Shown piece after piece: positions 43,081 to 52,331 of a stretch of 64,000 bases of DNA. The DNA lies in the NCBI GenBank assembly GCA_023957155.1, contig JAMLHK010000003.1, forward strand, positions 1 to 64,000, given 5' to 3'. Position numbers and translations under genes: made by a program. A model generated the notes under the pieces. It was not told the origin of the DNA. It saw only the letters and a list, made by a program, of their open reading frames with translations, and made no database searches. The stretch is from Chitinophagaceae bacterium. Lineage in GTDB: Bacteria > Bacteroidota > Bacteroidia > Chitinophagales > Chitinophagaceae. Position 1 is the first letter of the stretch. Each line of letters begins with the position of its first letter.

Positions 43081-43302
43081 ATGTATAATCCTTTAAAAAT
43101 TGACCGGGAGAATATGAGTATGCTGGGTGTGAAATTCCCCAGTTTGGCTTCACTTGAAGCTACCGCAAATGCTATTGGAACAAATATGTTTGAAGGATTT
43201 GAGCCAACAAAAGAGTTAATACAGTTGTACTTAGATTGGAAAACGGGCATAATTTCCGAAACGGATTTTTTGGTTAACTTGTATGCCCTTTATGGAAAAT
43301 GA
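43081..43302 (+). CDS. Fic antitoxin (VbhA/class I type)
   Basis: From ATG 43081 the protein is 73 residues; an earlier in-frame start would cover the promoter. TNMFEG fits the inhibitory-helix motif (S/T)xxxE(G/N), whose Glu blocks ATP binding in the Fic active site. The C-terminal half (PTKELIQLYLDWKTGIISE) resembles the antitoxin domain of VbhA. It overlaps the fic start by 20 bases, so the two are translated together. Confidence 0.78.
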   Translation: MYNPLKIDRENMSMLGVKFPSLASLEATANAIGTNMFEGFEPTKELIQLYLDWKTGIISETDFLVNLYALYGK

Positions 43303-43894
43303 TTATCAATACATTGACCCCGATTACAAATACACCGGCAAAAGCGGTGTTCTGCGTAATTTGGCAAACATCGAAGATGGAAAAGTATTGTTGGCTTATG
43401 AGAGTTTAAAGGTTTCCAAAAGAGTTGAAGAATTATTTGAAAATCCGATAAAACTCAAAGATGCTGATTCTTTGCTTACCATTCATCATTATCTGTTTCA
43501 AGATGTATATGAATGGGCGGGAAAAATCCGAACGGTAAATATCAGTAAAAGCGGAAAGCCATTTTTTAATGGAGAACGTTTTAACACCGCTTTTCAGTAT
43601 GTTGACAATTTGATTGCTGAATACCGCAAAATCAAGGAAGGCGACAAACGACAATTATCAAACAAACTTGCAGAAATTTTAGATTCCGTCAACTTTCTGC
43701 ACCCATTCAGAGAAGGCAACGGACGAACTCAAAGAGAATTTTTACGGACACTGGCTCTTGAAAAGAATCTTATTCTCAATCTTAACCCACCCGACAATCA
43801 AGATGTTTACAACCGCTATATGTTGGGAACAATAAATGGTGACATCGAACAGCTATCAAAACTCATCTTTGAACTAATATCACAACCAAACTAA
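43283..43894 (+). CDS. Fic-domain AMPylation toxin
   Basis: A 203-residue Fic protein. The catalytic motif HPFREGNGRTQRE (from His140) fits HxFx(D/E)GNGRxxR completely, and the flap region KIRTVNISKSGKPFFNG precedes it. Fic toxins of this class transfer AMP to a target, commonly type II topoisomerases. No inhibitory motif is seen inside the toxin itself; it is supplied by the small upstream gene, giving a class I Fic toxin-antitoxin module. A start at MEND (43292) is also possible. Confidence 0.92.
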   Translation: MPFMENDYQYIDPDYKYTGKSGVLRNLANIEDGKVLLAYESLKVSKRVEELFENPIKLKDADSLLTIHHYLFQDVYEWAGKIRTVNISKSGKPFFNGERFNTAFQYVDNLIAEYRKIKEGDKRQLSNKLAEILDSVNFLHPFREGNGRTQREFLRTLALEKNLILNLNPPDNQDVYNRYMLGTINGDIEQLSKLIFELISQPN

Positions 43895-44158
43895 TGACAA
43901 CCACGTGCTGCCAACATTCGGCTTGGCAATATGGCGGCGCGATGAATATATGCTCAACTTTGGGTTTGTCAACCCATTTCACGTCTCATGTTTCCTGTTT
44001 CACTAAACAGGTGATCAATTCGCTCTTCACCATTGCCCATTCACTTCTCACTATTGCCTGCTCATATCCTGAGGTTCATAGCTGATAACCGTCTCCGACA
44101 GTCTCTCCCCCGTTTCTGATTTTTATAGCAGCGGTCTGACCTCCGGTGCCGACCGCGG
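43895..44158. other. Intergenic stretch with possible attC-like remnant and palindromic repeat
   Basis: No gene is supported here. CTGCCAACATTCGGCTTGGC (43908-43927) resembles the 5' arms of the attC-like repeats but no 3' arm is evident. The stretch ends with GCGGTCTGACCTCCGGTGCCGACCGC-type palindrome (44131-44156), directly against the stop of the acetoacetyl-CoA ligase gene, where it may act as a terminator. Confidence 0.4.
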
Positions 44159-46147
44159 CTATAATTCCCGGGCCATCATAAACGTTTTAAAAAACTCCAA
44201 CGCTCCGGGGTTCCTGACAGCGCCGATGTTAACCGCTTTTTCCAGTGATCTGCCCATTAGTATCCGCTTAACCGGCATTTCCATTTTTTTTCCGCTAATG
44301 GTATACGGAATATCGCTTACTTCAATAATTTCATCGGGGAGATGACGGGGGGAATAAGTAGTACGTAATGTTTTTTTGATGGTATCTTTTATTTCCCCGT
44401 TTAAGCTGTGCCCCTCTTTCATCACTACAAACAAGGGCATATAGTCACCTCCCCCGGGCAATTCAATATTCACGATCAGGCTGTCTTTAATTTCCGGGAT
44501 CGTATCTACCGCCCGGTATATTTCCGCTGTACCTATCCGCACGCCCTGCCGGTTAAGTGTGGCATCTGATCTGCCGAGAATGACCACGCCATTCCGGGGT
44601 GTTATCTTTACCCAATCGCCATGACGCCATATCCCGGAATAGGTTTCGAAATAACTGGAAAGATATTTTCCATGTTGCTCATCATTCCAGAAAAAAACCG
44701 GCATGGAAGGCATAGGTGTTGTAATTACCATCTCCCCTACTTCATTCCAAAGGCGATTGCCTTCTTCATCCAGCGCATACAGCTCACAACCCAAAGCCCT
44801 GCATTGAATCTCTCCTTCATATACAGGCAATAACGGGCACCCGCCCACAAATGCCGTGCAAACATCCGTACCGCCGCTCATACTACACAGCCATAAATCC
44901 TGCTTGACCTTTTCATATACATAATCAAATCCTTCCTGCGGAAGAGGGGAGCCTGTTGAACTTACGGAACGTAAAGCGGCAAGATCACCATACTCGCCCG
45001 GGACAATACCTGCTTTTTTACAGGTCATAAGAAAAGGCGCACTGGTACCGAAATGGTGAACCGGCGCCTGTGCTGCCATCCGCCACAACACACTGATATC
45101 GGGGTATCCGGGACTTCCATCATATAATACGATTGTGGCGCCGGTTAGCAGGGAGGCGTTTACATAATTCCACATCATCCACCCGGTAGTGGTGAACCAG
45201 AAGAAATTTTCGCCCGGCCGCACATCATTATGAAATGTCAGGTATTTAAAATGCTCCAGCAAAACACCGCCATGTCCATGGGTGATGGCCTTGGGAATAC
45301 CCGTTGTTCCGGAAGAATATAAAATCCATATCGCATGATCAAATGGAACCGGAGTAAACCGCAAGTCCGTGTATGGCGTTTGCATCACCTCATCCCAGGC
45401 TATGGCATCCGGCAGATACTGCAGGTCTGCACTGGTACCGGTATAAGGAATGACAATTAACTTTTCAACGGAAGGAAGCTTTTCCTTAATGGCTTTTACT
45501 TCTTCCATGCGATTGAATAACTTTCCATTATACTGGTAGCCATCCGTTGCGATCAGTATCTTCGGCTCAATTTGCTGAAAACGTTCCATTACACTCCCTG
45601 ACCCAAAATCCGGCGAACAACTGCTCCAGACCGCTCCAACACTCATTGCTGCGAGCAATGAGATGGTAGCCTCCGGGATATTAGGCACATAAGCCGCAAC
45701 CCGGTCCCCCGGCTGTATCCCCTGTTGAAGAAAAAAGCGCTGCAGCGCTGCCACTTTGTGCTTCAGCTCCTTCCAGCTGACGGAAGTAAGCGAATGGCGC
45801 TCCGACTGGAATAATAAAGCAGGACGATCATCTGTTGCATTTCGAAAAATATGTTCAGCATAATTTAACGTACTGCCTTCAAACCATTTTGTATATGGCA
45901 TGGGATCACCGCTCATAACATGCTGATACGGTTCATGATAAATGACATCAAAATAGTCTGAAATGCTTTTCCAGAAATCCGGGGCATATTCAACAGACCA
46001 TTGCCACAACGCGTCATAATCTTTAAAATCTAATCCCCGGTTATCCCTTAACCATTGCATATACCCTGCTATCCGGGAATTTTGCTTAACGGCCTCCGAA
46101 GGCTGCCATAATACGGGAGGAGTAAATGTTTCTTCGATTTCCATCAT
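44159..46147 (-). CDS. Acetoacetate--CoA ligase
   Basis: A roughly 662-residue ANL-superfamily enzyme resembling AacS: LWQPSEAVKQNSRIAGYMQWL, WSVEYAPDFWKSISDYFDV and PMPYTKWFEGSTLNYAEH match its N-terminal cap; ILYSSGTTGIPKAITHGHGG is the AMP-binding motif, and GRSDATLNRQGVRIGTAEIY and ISGKKMEMPVKRIL (catalytic Lys) form the C-terminal lid. It activates acetoacetate to acetoacetyl-CoA for lipid or ketone-body use. Start chosen near MMEIEETFTPP (46147). It lies next to, but is not clearly part of, the pigment cluster. Confidence 0.9.
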   Translation of the reverse strand: MMEIEETFTPPVLWQPSEAVKQNSRIAGYMQWLRDNRGLDFKDYDALWQWSVEYAPDFWKSISDYFDVIYHEPYQHVMSGDPMPYTKWFEGSTLNYAEHIFRNATDDRPALLFQSERHSLTSVSWKELKHKVAALQRFFLQQGIQPGDRVAAYVPNIPEATISLLAAMSVGAVWSSCSPDFGSGSVMERFQQIEPKILIATDGYQYNGKLFNRMEEVKAIKEKLPSVEKLIVIPYTGTSADLQYLPDAIAWDEVMQTPYTDLRFTPVPFDHAIWILYSSGTTGIPKAITHGHGGVLLEHFKYLTFHNDVRPGENFFWFTTTGWMMWNYVNASLLTGATIVLYDGSPGYPDISVLWRMAAQAPVHHFGTSAPFLMTCKKAGIVPGEYGDLAALRSVSSTGSPLPQEGFDYVYEKVKQDLWLCSMSGGTDVCTAFVGGCPLLPVYEGEIQCRALGCELYALDEEGNRLWNEVGEMVITTPMPSMPVFFWNDEQHGKYLSSYFETYSGIWRHGDWVKITPRNGVVILGRSDATLNRQGVRIGTAEIYRAVDTIPEIKDSLIVNIELPGGGDYMPLFVVMKEGHSLNGEIKDTIKKTLRTTYSPRHLPDEIIEVSDIPYTISGKKMEMPVKRILMGRSLEKAVNIGAVRNPGALEFFKTFMMAREL

Positions 46148-46258
46148 CAACAAGGTTGGGCGAACACAACTAACGTACATTCGGCCTGATAAAATGCTCA
46201 ATAATAGTTACCCTGCCAATTTACAAAGATTTAGCTTAATTTTTTCATAACCATTCCG

Positions 46259-46708
46259 GTGAACCAGTATATTCGCTATATCAATTCATCAACATTAACC
46301 GGTTTGAAGAAAAAATTACTGACACCCGTTTTATTGCTTTTTTGTCATACGGTCTTTGCCCAGGCAATTGACAGTATCTATTTTAACCTGTATACCGACA
46401 GCCTGAAAAAAGGAACTTATAATTACATTAATATAGTCGGGAAACTGTCTAACGGGAAATACCGTCCCTTAGACAGCACCCAGCTTATTTTCAGCTCCTC
46501 CTACGGAAAATTTTACGGCAACAGTCTGTGGCTTCCTTTTGATGCGGATATTGAAAAAGTAGACATCACGGTCAAAAACCGGAAAAAGCCGTTACAGGTA
46601 CTTCATCAAACGATTTATATCAAAAAAGCAGCCGATACCGTAACACTGAAAACAGAGGATGAAATCATGGACACGCCGCCTAAAAGGGCACGTAACAAAA
46701 AGCATTGA
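46259..46708 (+). CDS. Conserved exported protein of unknown function
   Basis: A 149-residue protein with GTG start (46259) and an internal signal-like segment KKLLTPVLLLFCHTVFAQ. The mature part (SIYFNLYTDSLKKGTYNYINIVGKLSNGKYRPLDS) resembles short exported proteins I associate with Bacteroidota, with a basic C-terminal tail. No catalytic motif is visible and I do not know a function. A start at the Met before KK is not available, so the true N-terminus is uncertain. Confidence 0.6.
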   Translation: MNQYIRYINSSTLTGLKKKLLTPVLLLFCHTVFAQAIDSIYFNLYTDSLKKGTYNYINIVGKLSNGKYRPLDSTQLIFSSSYGKFYGNSLWLPFDADIEKVDITVKNRKKPLQVLHQTIYIKKAADTVTLKTEDEIMDTPPKRARNKKH

Positions 46709-46755
46709 CACAGGAACGGAGACTCTCAGATAGAGCGAAAAACAACACCGGGGCT

Positions 46756-47139
46756 TTAATCCGGGAAAAGGAATAATACAAAAACCGCTTTCAGCTTAAA
46801 ACAAATCCTTTCTCCGCAACGTAATGTAGCGGCAACTATCCATTCATCCTTTTCTTTGCAGCTGTACTGCACATCTGCCTGCACCTGCTGATCTGCGGCC
46901 GGGTCAATCACCGAAAGAAATTTAATATGGTCTGATTGTTTTAACATCAGACTTTTCGTGGTAACCGTTTGCAGTATTTCTTTTATTATTTGTATCATGC
47001 ATATACCGGGCACTACAGGCTGCCCGGGAAAATGGCCTTTGAATATCCTGTGCTCCGGATTCAGCTCCAGGGTAGCCCGGACAGCATGCTCTTCTCCCGT
47101 TAATTCCGTAATAGTATAAAAATCATCTTTCAATATCAT
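46756..47139 (-). CDS. FabZ-like 3-hydroxyacyl-ACP dehydratase (pigment cluster)
   Basis: A 127-residue hotdog protein with NPEHRIFKGHFPGQPVVPG, which carries the catalytic His of FabZ-type dehydratases. In aryl-polyene/flexirubin clusters such enzymes dehydrate the growing polyene to form each double bond. It overlaps the preceding lipoprotein gene by 17 bases, so it belongs to the same transcript. The family's second helix residue is less obvious here, so activity is likely but not certain. Confidence 0.82.
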   Translation of the reverse strand: MILKDDFYTITELTGEEHAVRATLELNPEHRIFKGHFPGQPVVPGICMIQIIKEILQTVTTKSLMLKQSDHIKFLSVIDPAADQQVQADVQYSCKEKDEWIVAATLRCGERICFKLKAVFVLFLFPD

Positions 47140-47752
47140 ATAAACGTTTTAACCCGATATCAAAATTAAAATTATGATGCCGGATACCTATACTATCGGG
47201 GATACCTTTGTTTTCCCCTGTCATTATCGCTTCCAGCACTTTTTTTCTGCTGCTCCCTCTTTCCATCCGGATCAGTGCAGCACAACCGGGATCCGTGATA
47301 TAATAGTAATAGTCTTTACCATCAGGAAATACCCGGTAATATTCCTGCCCCGTTTGTAACGTATATGCCCCTGCTGCATCCAGGTGCTGCATCAGCACCA
47401 GCTCAAAATCTTTTCGCAGGGTCTTTACTACCGGCTTCTTATTCATCTGGCGGAAAATATAATGCACCCTGAATACCTGCTTATTCCATTCAAAATCAAA
47501 GAAAGTAAGGCCTGCCTCACTAGTAAAAACCACTCTTATGCTACTGTCGGGCATCGTTTTGATCATCAGCAATCCGCTCAGGTGTTTACCGGTTACATTC
47601 ACCTGGGCATTATATAAGGCCCGGGTAAAGGAAGGCTTGAAACGGGAAATACAATCTGCACTGTCTTCCGTTCGCTGTAACTTTTTATAGGCAGAAGAAC
47701 AGGAGGCACACAAGAGCAAACAACTAACGAATAGCAAACAACGCATCGGCAA
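47123..47752 (-). CDS. Outer-membrane lipoprotein of the pigment cluster (LolB-like role possible)
   Basis: A 209-residue lipoprotein (MRCLLFVSCLLLCASC, lipobox Cys). The body has an incomplete-barrel pattern with KHLSGLLMIKTMPDSSIRVVFTSEAGLTFFDFEW. It lies directly after a LolA-like gene, overlapping by 29 bases, which suggests it accepts a hydrophobic product at the outer membrane as LolB does. I do not recognise a named family. Start could be either of two close Met codons. Confidence 0.68.
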   Translation of the reverse strand: MPMRCLLFVSCLLLCASCSSAYKKLQRTEDSADCISRFKPSFTRALYNAQVNVTGKHLSGLLMIKTMPDSSIRVVFTSEAGLTFFDFEWNKQVFRVHYIFRQMNKKPVVKTLRKDFELVLMQHLDAAGAYTLQTGQEYYRVFPDGKDYYYYITDPGCAALIRMERGSSRKKVLEAIMTGENKGIPDSIGIRHHNFNFDIGLKRLYDIER

Positions 47753-48359
47753 GCGGTGTATTAAATTGGCGATTTACAAATCGGATACGGGTATCATCTC
47801 CTGAAGGCTCATGCATCTCTATCCGTGATACGGAAAAATCCTTCTTATCAATGATGAGATTGATATGGCTAAAAATAGTTTTCAGATTTTTATCAATGGG
47901 AGAAAGCTCGGCCAGGTAGTCCGCACCACCTTCAAATATATTCACGGCAAAATCATTACCCTGCAATGCCTTCCCATTTACACAATCTATAATGATCTTA
48001 TTGATCTGCTGAAAAAGCTTGTTTGACCTGGCGGATATTTTATTTTCTTTCTGGCTGTCTTTGATATATATAGCACTTCCGTTAAGGATCATCAGGTACC
48101 GGAAGGGCTGTGTGTATTCCATACGTACCGCATTTTCCTTTCTAAAATAAAAGTTACCCTTTGATATGATCTTCTCCGCCAGCAGGCTCATGTTTTTCTC
48201 CTGTATAAAATCGCTTTTTATGGTATTGATATGACCGGATGCAGCAGCAAACTGTTTATTAAAATGTTCGGCGTTAGTCAGTACTTTATACCCCGGGTAT
48301 TGTGCCCTTGCCGTTAAGGCAACGGTCAACACCAGAAAAGCTGAAATGATTTTACGCAT
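47724..48359 (-). CDS. LolA-like periplasmic carrier (pigment cluster)
   Basis: A 211-residue protein with signal peptide MRKIISAFLVLTVALTARA and the LolA fold: IKSDFIQEKNMSLLAEKIISKGNFYFRKENAVRMEYTQPFRYLMILNG spans the N-terminal strands. Pigment clusters of this kind encode their own LolA-like carrier, thought to move the polyene lipid through the periplasm. It overlaps both neighbours by a few bases. The housekeeping LolA is presumably elsewhere. Confidence 0.83.
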   Translation of the reverse strand: MRKIISAFLVLTVALTARAQYPGYKVLTNAEHFNKQFAAASGHINTIKSDFIQEKNMSLLAEKIISKGNFYFRKENAVRMEYTQPFRYLMILNGSAIYIKDSQKENKISARSNKLFQQINKIIIDCVNGKALQGNDFAVNIFEGGADYLAELSPIDKNLKTIFSHINLIIDKKDFSVSRIEMHEPSGDDTRIRFVNRQFNTPLADALFAIR

Positions 48360-49125
48360 AAGGCTCCAAATTAAGCAATTTGTCTAACCGGACAATTTCA
48401 TACCCCTTTTCCCTTACCTGCTGTATAAACGCAGGAAGCATATCCAACGTAACTTTGCTGGTATCATGAAACAATACAATGGCGCCGGGCTTTAACGATC
48501 CGATAACTTTTGCCAGTAATTTCTGCGCATCTTTTGCTACGGTATCCATAGAACGTACCGTCCATCCTATCGGGGTAAAATTATTTTTCTCTATCGCTTT
48601 TTTTAAATTCGGATTGGTAACGCCATAGGGCGGGCGAAATAAGCGGGGCTTAACCCCGGTAACTTTTTGCACGATCTCATTCATCAATTGCAGTTCGCGG
48701 TTCATTTTTGAGGATGAAAAAAGATCAAACCACAAGTCATGAGAATAGCTGTGGTTACCGATTACATGCCCTTCATCAAATACCTGCTTTAATAAGGACT
48801 CGTTTTCCCTGATCCGTTTTCCTATACAAAAAAAAGCAGCCTTCACCTGATGTGCTTTCAGTACCTGCAGGATCTGGGGTGTATATAAAGGTACGGGACC
48901 GTCATCGAAACTGATGGCAATGGCTTTCCGGGCGGTACCGGCAGCAGAAATTGTTTTCAGGTAAAAGTTTGACCTTACATTATAACTGCCGTAAAATAAG
49001 AAGGAGCCGTAAATCAGCAGCAGAATGATAAAAACATACAACGGTATACTGTGAAAAAAATGATACCCGATCATCCCGATCAGCAATGTAATAAAAACAA
49101 TATTGATGGTATTATAATTCAGCAT
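48352..49125 (-). CDS. Membrane-anchored polysaccharide deacetylase (pigment cluster)
   Basis: A 257-residue protein with two N-terminal membrane segments (NIVFITLLIGMIGYHFF, IPLYVFIILLLIYGSFLF) and a NodB domain: SFDDGPVPLYTP (catalytic and metal Asp), GNHSYSHD (metal His) and RPPYGVTNPN. LFHDTS completes the active site. It overlaps the genes on both sides. A deacetylase inside a flexirubin cluster might trim a sugar or acyl group on the product or its anchor; the substrate is unknown. Confidence 0.85.
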   Translation of the reverse strand: MLNYNTINIVFITLLIGMIGYHFFHSIPLYVFIILLLIYGSFLFYGSYNVRSNFYLKTISAAGTARKAIAISFDDGPVPLYTPQILQVLKAHQVKAAFFCIGKRIRENESLLKQVFDEGHVIGNHSYSHDLWFDLFSSSKMNRELQLMNEIVQKVTGVKPRLFRPPYGVTNPNLKKAIEKNNFTPIGWTVRSMDTVAKDAQKLLAKVIGSLKPGAIVLFHDTSKVTLDMLPAFIQQVREKGYEIVRLDKLLNLEPYA

Positions 49126-50168
49126 ACAGACAACAGGTATAAAGCATGATACGTATATTGATAGTGATTGTATATTAAAATGCGGCGGGGCTTTACATCA
49201 GCCGGAGCAGCCCGGACGCAGGAAGGAACAAGCTGCTCTTTTATCATATTCGCTGCCAGCCACAATGCAAAAGATGCTGCGGTAGGATACTCCCCGCACA
49301 AATGCTTAAACCGCGCATTGGGTGTATTCCGGAAAACGGATGACCGGAGTTGTTCATACACCCGATCCTCCTTTATATTACCATTGTCACCGGTTATTAC
49401 CATATCAATGTCATCTATATCCACCGCGTGAGCAGATAAAAGATCCCGGATATGTTTTTCAATCTCTGCCAAACTACCGGGCTTATAAAAAGCAGATATC
49501 CCGTTTAGCTGCGCATAATCGTTGCCGGCAGGTTGATCTGCCAGCAGGAAAAAAGCAGCCCCTTCTCCCGCAATGGTTCCCCGGGTATGCCGGTTGTATA
49601 ACGAGGTACTATCTGTAACATCCTGTTTATACAATCCGAACCGGCTGAGTAATGTATAACCTGTTGCCGTAAGCTCATCAATCCCGCCAACCAGCACTGT
49701 TGAAACCTGCTGTTCTCCTAACAGGGTAATGGCATCAAGCAGGGCACTTTCAAAAGACGCTCCCCGGTGTACAAACGTATTGTTGTAGTTATGGCATTTA
49801 AGCAACAGGGCAATTTGTGCTCCTACGGTATTGTGTGTAGACTGTATGAACGCGGTAGGAGTCAGTAATTCTTCATCATTCTCTATCATTTTGCCGAGAA
49901 ATGTTTCCGTATCGGCAAGACAACCATAAGCCGTACCCGTAACAATAGCGCCCGGCATGTCAACAGATGCGGTTTTTAAACAATCCATAGCCGCAGCCAC
50001 ACCCATTTTAATGATCCGGCTCATCCGCCTGATCATTTTGGGATCAATGAGCTGATTATAATCCGGTTCAACGCAACTCAGCCGGTTACCGGTATATACC
50101 GCCGGTGCGGTTAACAGCCGCTCAAATGAAGGTTGGGGTGATATGCCTGCCGCAGCCTGTATATACAT
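49119..50168 (-). CDS. Ketosynthase-like chain-length factor without active-site Cys (pigment cluster)
   Basis: A 349-residue beta-ketoacyl-synthase-fold protein. Where active enzymes have a Cys in the nucleophilic elbow, the sequence reads FVHRGASFESALLDA, and the His residues of the catalytic triad are not recognisable. This matches the KS-like partner (ketoacyl-synt_2, chain-length factor) that pairs with an active KS in aryl-polyene and type II polyketide systems. It starts one base after the stop of an active KS, the usual KS-CLF pair order. Confidence 0.82.
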   Translation of the reverse strand: MYIQAAAGISPQPSFERLLTAPAVYTGNRLSCVEPDYNQLIDPKMIRRMSRIIKMGVAAAMDCLKTASVDMPGAIVTGTAYGCLADTETFLGKMIENDEELLTPTAFIQSTHNTVGAQIALLLKCHNYNNTFVHRGASFESALLDAITLLGEQQVSTVLVGGIDELTATGYTLLSRFGLYKQDVTDSTSLYNRHTRGTIAGEGAAFFLLADQPAGNDYAQLNGISAFYKPGSLAEIEKHIRDLLSAHAVDIDDIDMVITGDNGNIKEDRVYEQLRSSVFRNTPNARFKHLCGEYPTAASFALWLAANMIKEQLVPSCVRAAPADVKPRRILIYNHYQYTYHALYLLSVC

Positions 50169-51368
50169 TTAGATTTTTGAAAAAATAAGGGATGAACAAT
50201 TTCCACCGAAACCAAATGAATTAGAAAGGACATGACGGACGGGAACACCTTTCCTAAACTGTTTTTCGGGCATAAAAGGCAGCTCTTTCATTGGCGTTTC
50301 GAGGCGCAGGTTAGGATAGATCAGCCCGTGCTGAATGGACAGCATAGCGAATACCGCTTCTATACCGCCGCTGGCGCCCAGCGTATGACCCGTAAACGAT
50401 TTAGTGGAGCTCATAGGCGGATAATATCCTTCAAACAGCATTTTAATAGCAGTGCCTTCCGCTATATCATTATTGTTTGTACCGGTACCATGCAGGTTAA
50501 TATAATCAATATCGCCAGGCCGTAAACCACTTTGTTCCAATGCTCCTTTCATAGCCAGGTAGGAGCCTGTACCATCGGGTGATGAAGCCGTCTGGTGGTA
50601 AGCATCATTGGCATTACAATAGCCGCTTAATGTACAAACAGGCTGATGCAATAAAGTCCGGGCAACTTTTTCGGAAACCAGTACGATATAACCCGCACCT
50701 TCCCCGAGGTTCAATCCCCGGCGGTTTTCATCAAAGGGCTGGCAGAATTGCTGATCTACAATCATCAGCGTATTAAACCCGTTGAGTGTAAACCGGGTAA
50801 GCGCGTCTGTTCCGCCGGCTACTACTATATCTAACATACCCTGCCTGATCAGCCTGGCCGCAAAGAAAATAGCATTGGCAGAGGAAGAGCAGGCCGTACT
50901 GATGGTAGAGATATAATTTTTTATACCCAGCTGATCGGCTACCAGTTCGGTAACAGCACCGCACTCATGATGTACCAGGTTTCGCAGGCGACCCTGGTGG
51001 GGATGATGTAAAAAATCTTTAAAAAAATCTTCTGTCTTATCCATCCCGCCTATGGTATTGGCAGAAATAAAGCCGGTTCGCCAGGTACTGAGATTATCAA
51101 TCGCTGCATTGCGGAGGGCCTCTTTGGCAGCAACAGCCGAAAGCAGAGCTGCACGGCCGATATCTGCAGACATTCCTGCTCTTTCTGCAAGCGCGGCATT
51201 ATTCATCTTCACCTCCGCCACCGGCAGCTTGTGCCGATGTACGGACCGGAGAAACTGCATCTCACCCATTCCGGCCGCTTCGCTTTCTAACGCGGCAAGA
51301 TTACCCGCAATATCATTCCCGATTGCAGAAATAATACCGGCGCCGGCAATGAAAACAGGAGAACGCAT
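50169..51368 (-). CDS. Beta-ketoacyl-ACP synthase, active KS of the KS-CLF pair (pigment cluster)
   Basis: From MRSPVFIAGAGIISAIGND (ATG 51368) the protein is 399 residues. The Cys-His-His triad is clear: ISTACSSSANAI (Cys), NLHGTGTNNNDIAEGT (His) and KSFTGHTLGASGG (His). FDENRRGLNLGEGAGYIVL is family-typical. It condenses malonyl-ACP units to build the polyene chain together with the inactive partner downstream. An earlier in-frame start adds 13 residues of low-quality sequence. Confidence 0.93.
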   Translation of the reverse strand: MRSPVFIAGAGIISAIGNDIAGNLAALESEAAGMGEMQFLRSVHRHKLPVAEVKMNNAALAERAGMSADIGRAALLSAVAAKEALRNAAIDNLSTWRTGFISANTIGGMDKTEDFFKDFLHHPHQGRLRNLVHHECGAVTELVADQLGIKNYISTISTACSSSANAIFFAARLIRQGMLDIVVAGGTDALTRFTLNGFNTLMIVDQQFCQPFDENRRGLNLGEGAGYIVLVSEKVARTLLHQPVCTLSGYCNANDAYHQTASSPDGTGSYLAMKGALEQSGLRPGDIDYINLHGTGTNNNDIAEGTAIKMLFEGYYPPMSSTKSFTGHTLGASGGIEAVFAMLSIQHGLIYPNLRLETPMKELPFMPEKQFRKGVPVRHVLSNSFGFGGNCSSLIFSKI

Positions 51369-51436
51369 GCTGTTGACGTTGAAATTTGAGATCCCGGTGA
51401 ATATCAATCCTTAGTTTTTAATCCAGCCTGAACGCA

Positions 51437-51703
51437 TTATGAAGCCGTGCCGGGCTGGTGCTCCATAATATATTGTGCCATGGTTCTGACAGACCGAAAT
51501 ACATGCTGTCCTTCTTCGGCATTGGCTAATTTAATTTTATATACCTGTTGTAACAATACAATCAGTTCCAGCGCATCAATAGAATCCAGCCCAAGCCCTT
51601 CTACAAAAAGGGGTTGATCATCGCCGATATCTTCGGGTTTTAAATCTTTCAGACTCAGTTGCGCTATGATCTGTTGTTTCAGATCAGCCATTAATTTCTC
51701 CAT
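51437..51703 (-). CDS. Acyl carrier protein (pigment cluster)
   Basis: From MEKLMADLKQQIIAQ (ATG 51703) this is an 88-residue acyl carrier protein. LFVEGLGLDSIDALELIVLL has the Ser (in LDSID) that takes 4'-phosphopantetheine, followed by the acidic helix II that docks partner enzymes. The longer reading to 51793 overlaps the next gene and is rejected. It is one of two ACPs in the cluster, the other being at 62.2 kb. Confidence 0.92.
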   Translation of the reverse strand: MEKLMADLKQQIIAQLSLKDLKPEDIGDDQPLFVEGLGLDSIDALELIVLLQQVYKIKLANAEEGQHVFRSVRTMAQYIMEHQPGTAS

Positions 51704-52331
51704 TATCTGTCTCGTATATTTGATGAATGTGCTTACTATTAAATGGTAATGCTTTTTCTCCAGGGCAACTTTCCACCAGGTAAACAGCAGCATGATAATG
51801 TGCTTCCAGGCACTCTACCCAACCACAAATACAGGACTCAACCCGCCCGCGATCAAACAAATCCTGAACATAAAACTGCATCCAATCCGTATCAAACCGG
51901 TCCCGGATAAAAAAGCCGTTCTCTCCCTTACACCGGTGCCTGATGCTCACTTCACCAATCACAATATTAGGCAAAGTATATACAAATAAGGCAGGACTGG
52001 GAATGTTTTTAACGGTTTCAAAATATTTAAGATCGGCATCTAAGCTCGAACTGGCATTACTGAAAACCACCCCAATGCGTTCCGGCCCGTATTCTTCCGC
52101 AATTTGCCTGCCTCCCAATAATAGCTCTGCGGCCAAAAACCCCAGCTTAGACAGGTTATCCATCTTATAAAACTTCGGATAATCTATACTGAAAGATTTA
52201 TAGACCGAAAGCAGGAAATCAGCTGTTTCATCCGGGGTATCTTCTTTAAAGATCAGCTTATCATCCTTATACACTTTCCCGCCGGAAATGGAGCAATACG
52301 CCGTAATATATGTTTTTGGATCATTCTTCAT
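51684..52331 (-). CDS. Short ketosynthase-like protein (3-oxoacyl-ACP synthase fragment-type), pigment cluster
   Basis: A 215-residue protein resembling the N-terminal part of a ketosynthase: YITAYCSISGGKVYKDDKL, ERIGVVFSNASSSLDADLKYFE, SPALFVYTLPNIVIGEVSIRH. It lacks the catalytic triad and is about half the length of a full KS. Such short KS-like proteins are regular members of flexirubin clusters, with unknown role, perhaps structural. It overlaps the ACP gene by 20 bases and the flavin enzyme by 11. Confidence 0.72.
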   Translation of the reverse strand: MKNDPKTYITAYCSISGGKVYKDDKLIFKEDTPDETADFLLSVYKSFSIDYPKFYKMDNLSKLGFLAAELLLGGRQIAEEYGPERIGVVFSNASSSLDADLKYFETVKNIPSPALFVYTLPNIVIGEVSIRHRCKGENGFFIRDRFDTDWMQFYVQDLFDRGRVESCICGWVECLEAHYHAAVYLVESCPGEKALPFNSKHIHQIYETDNGEING

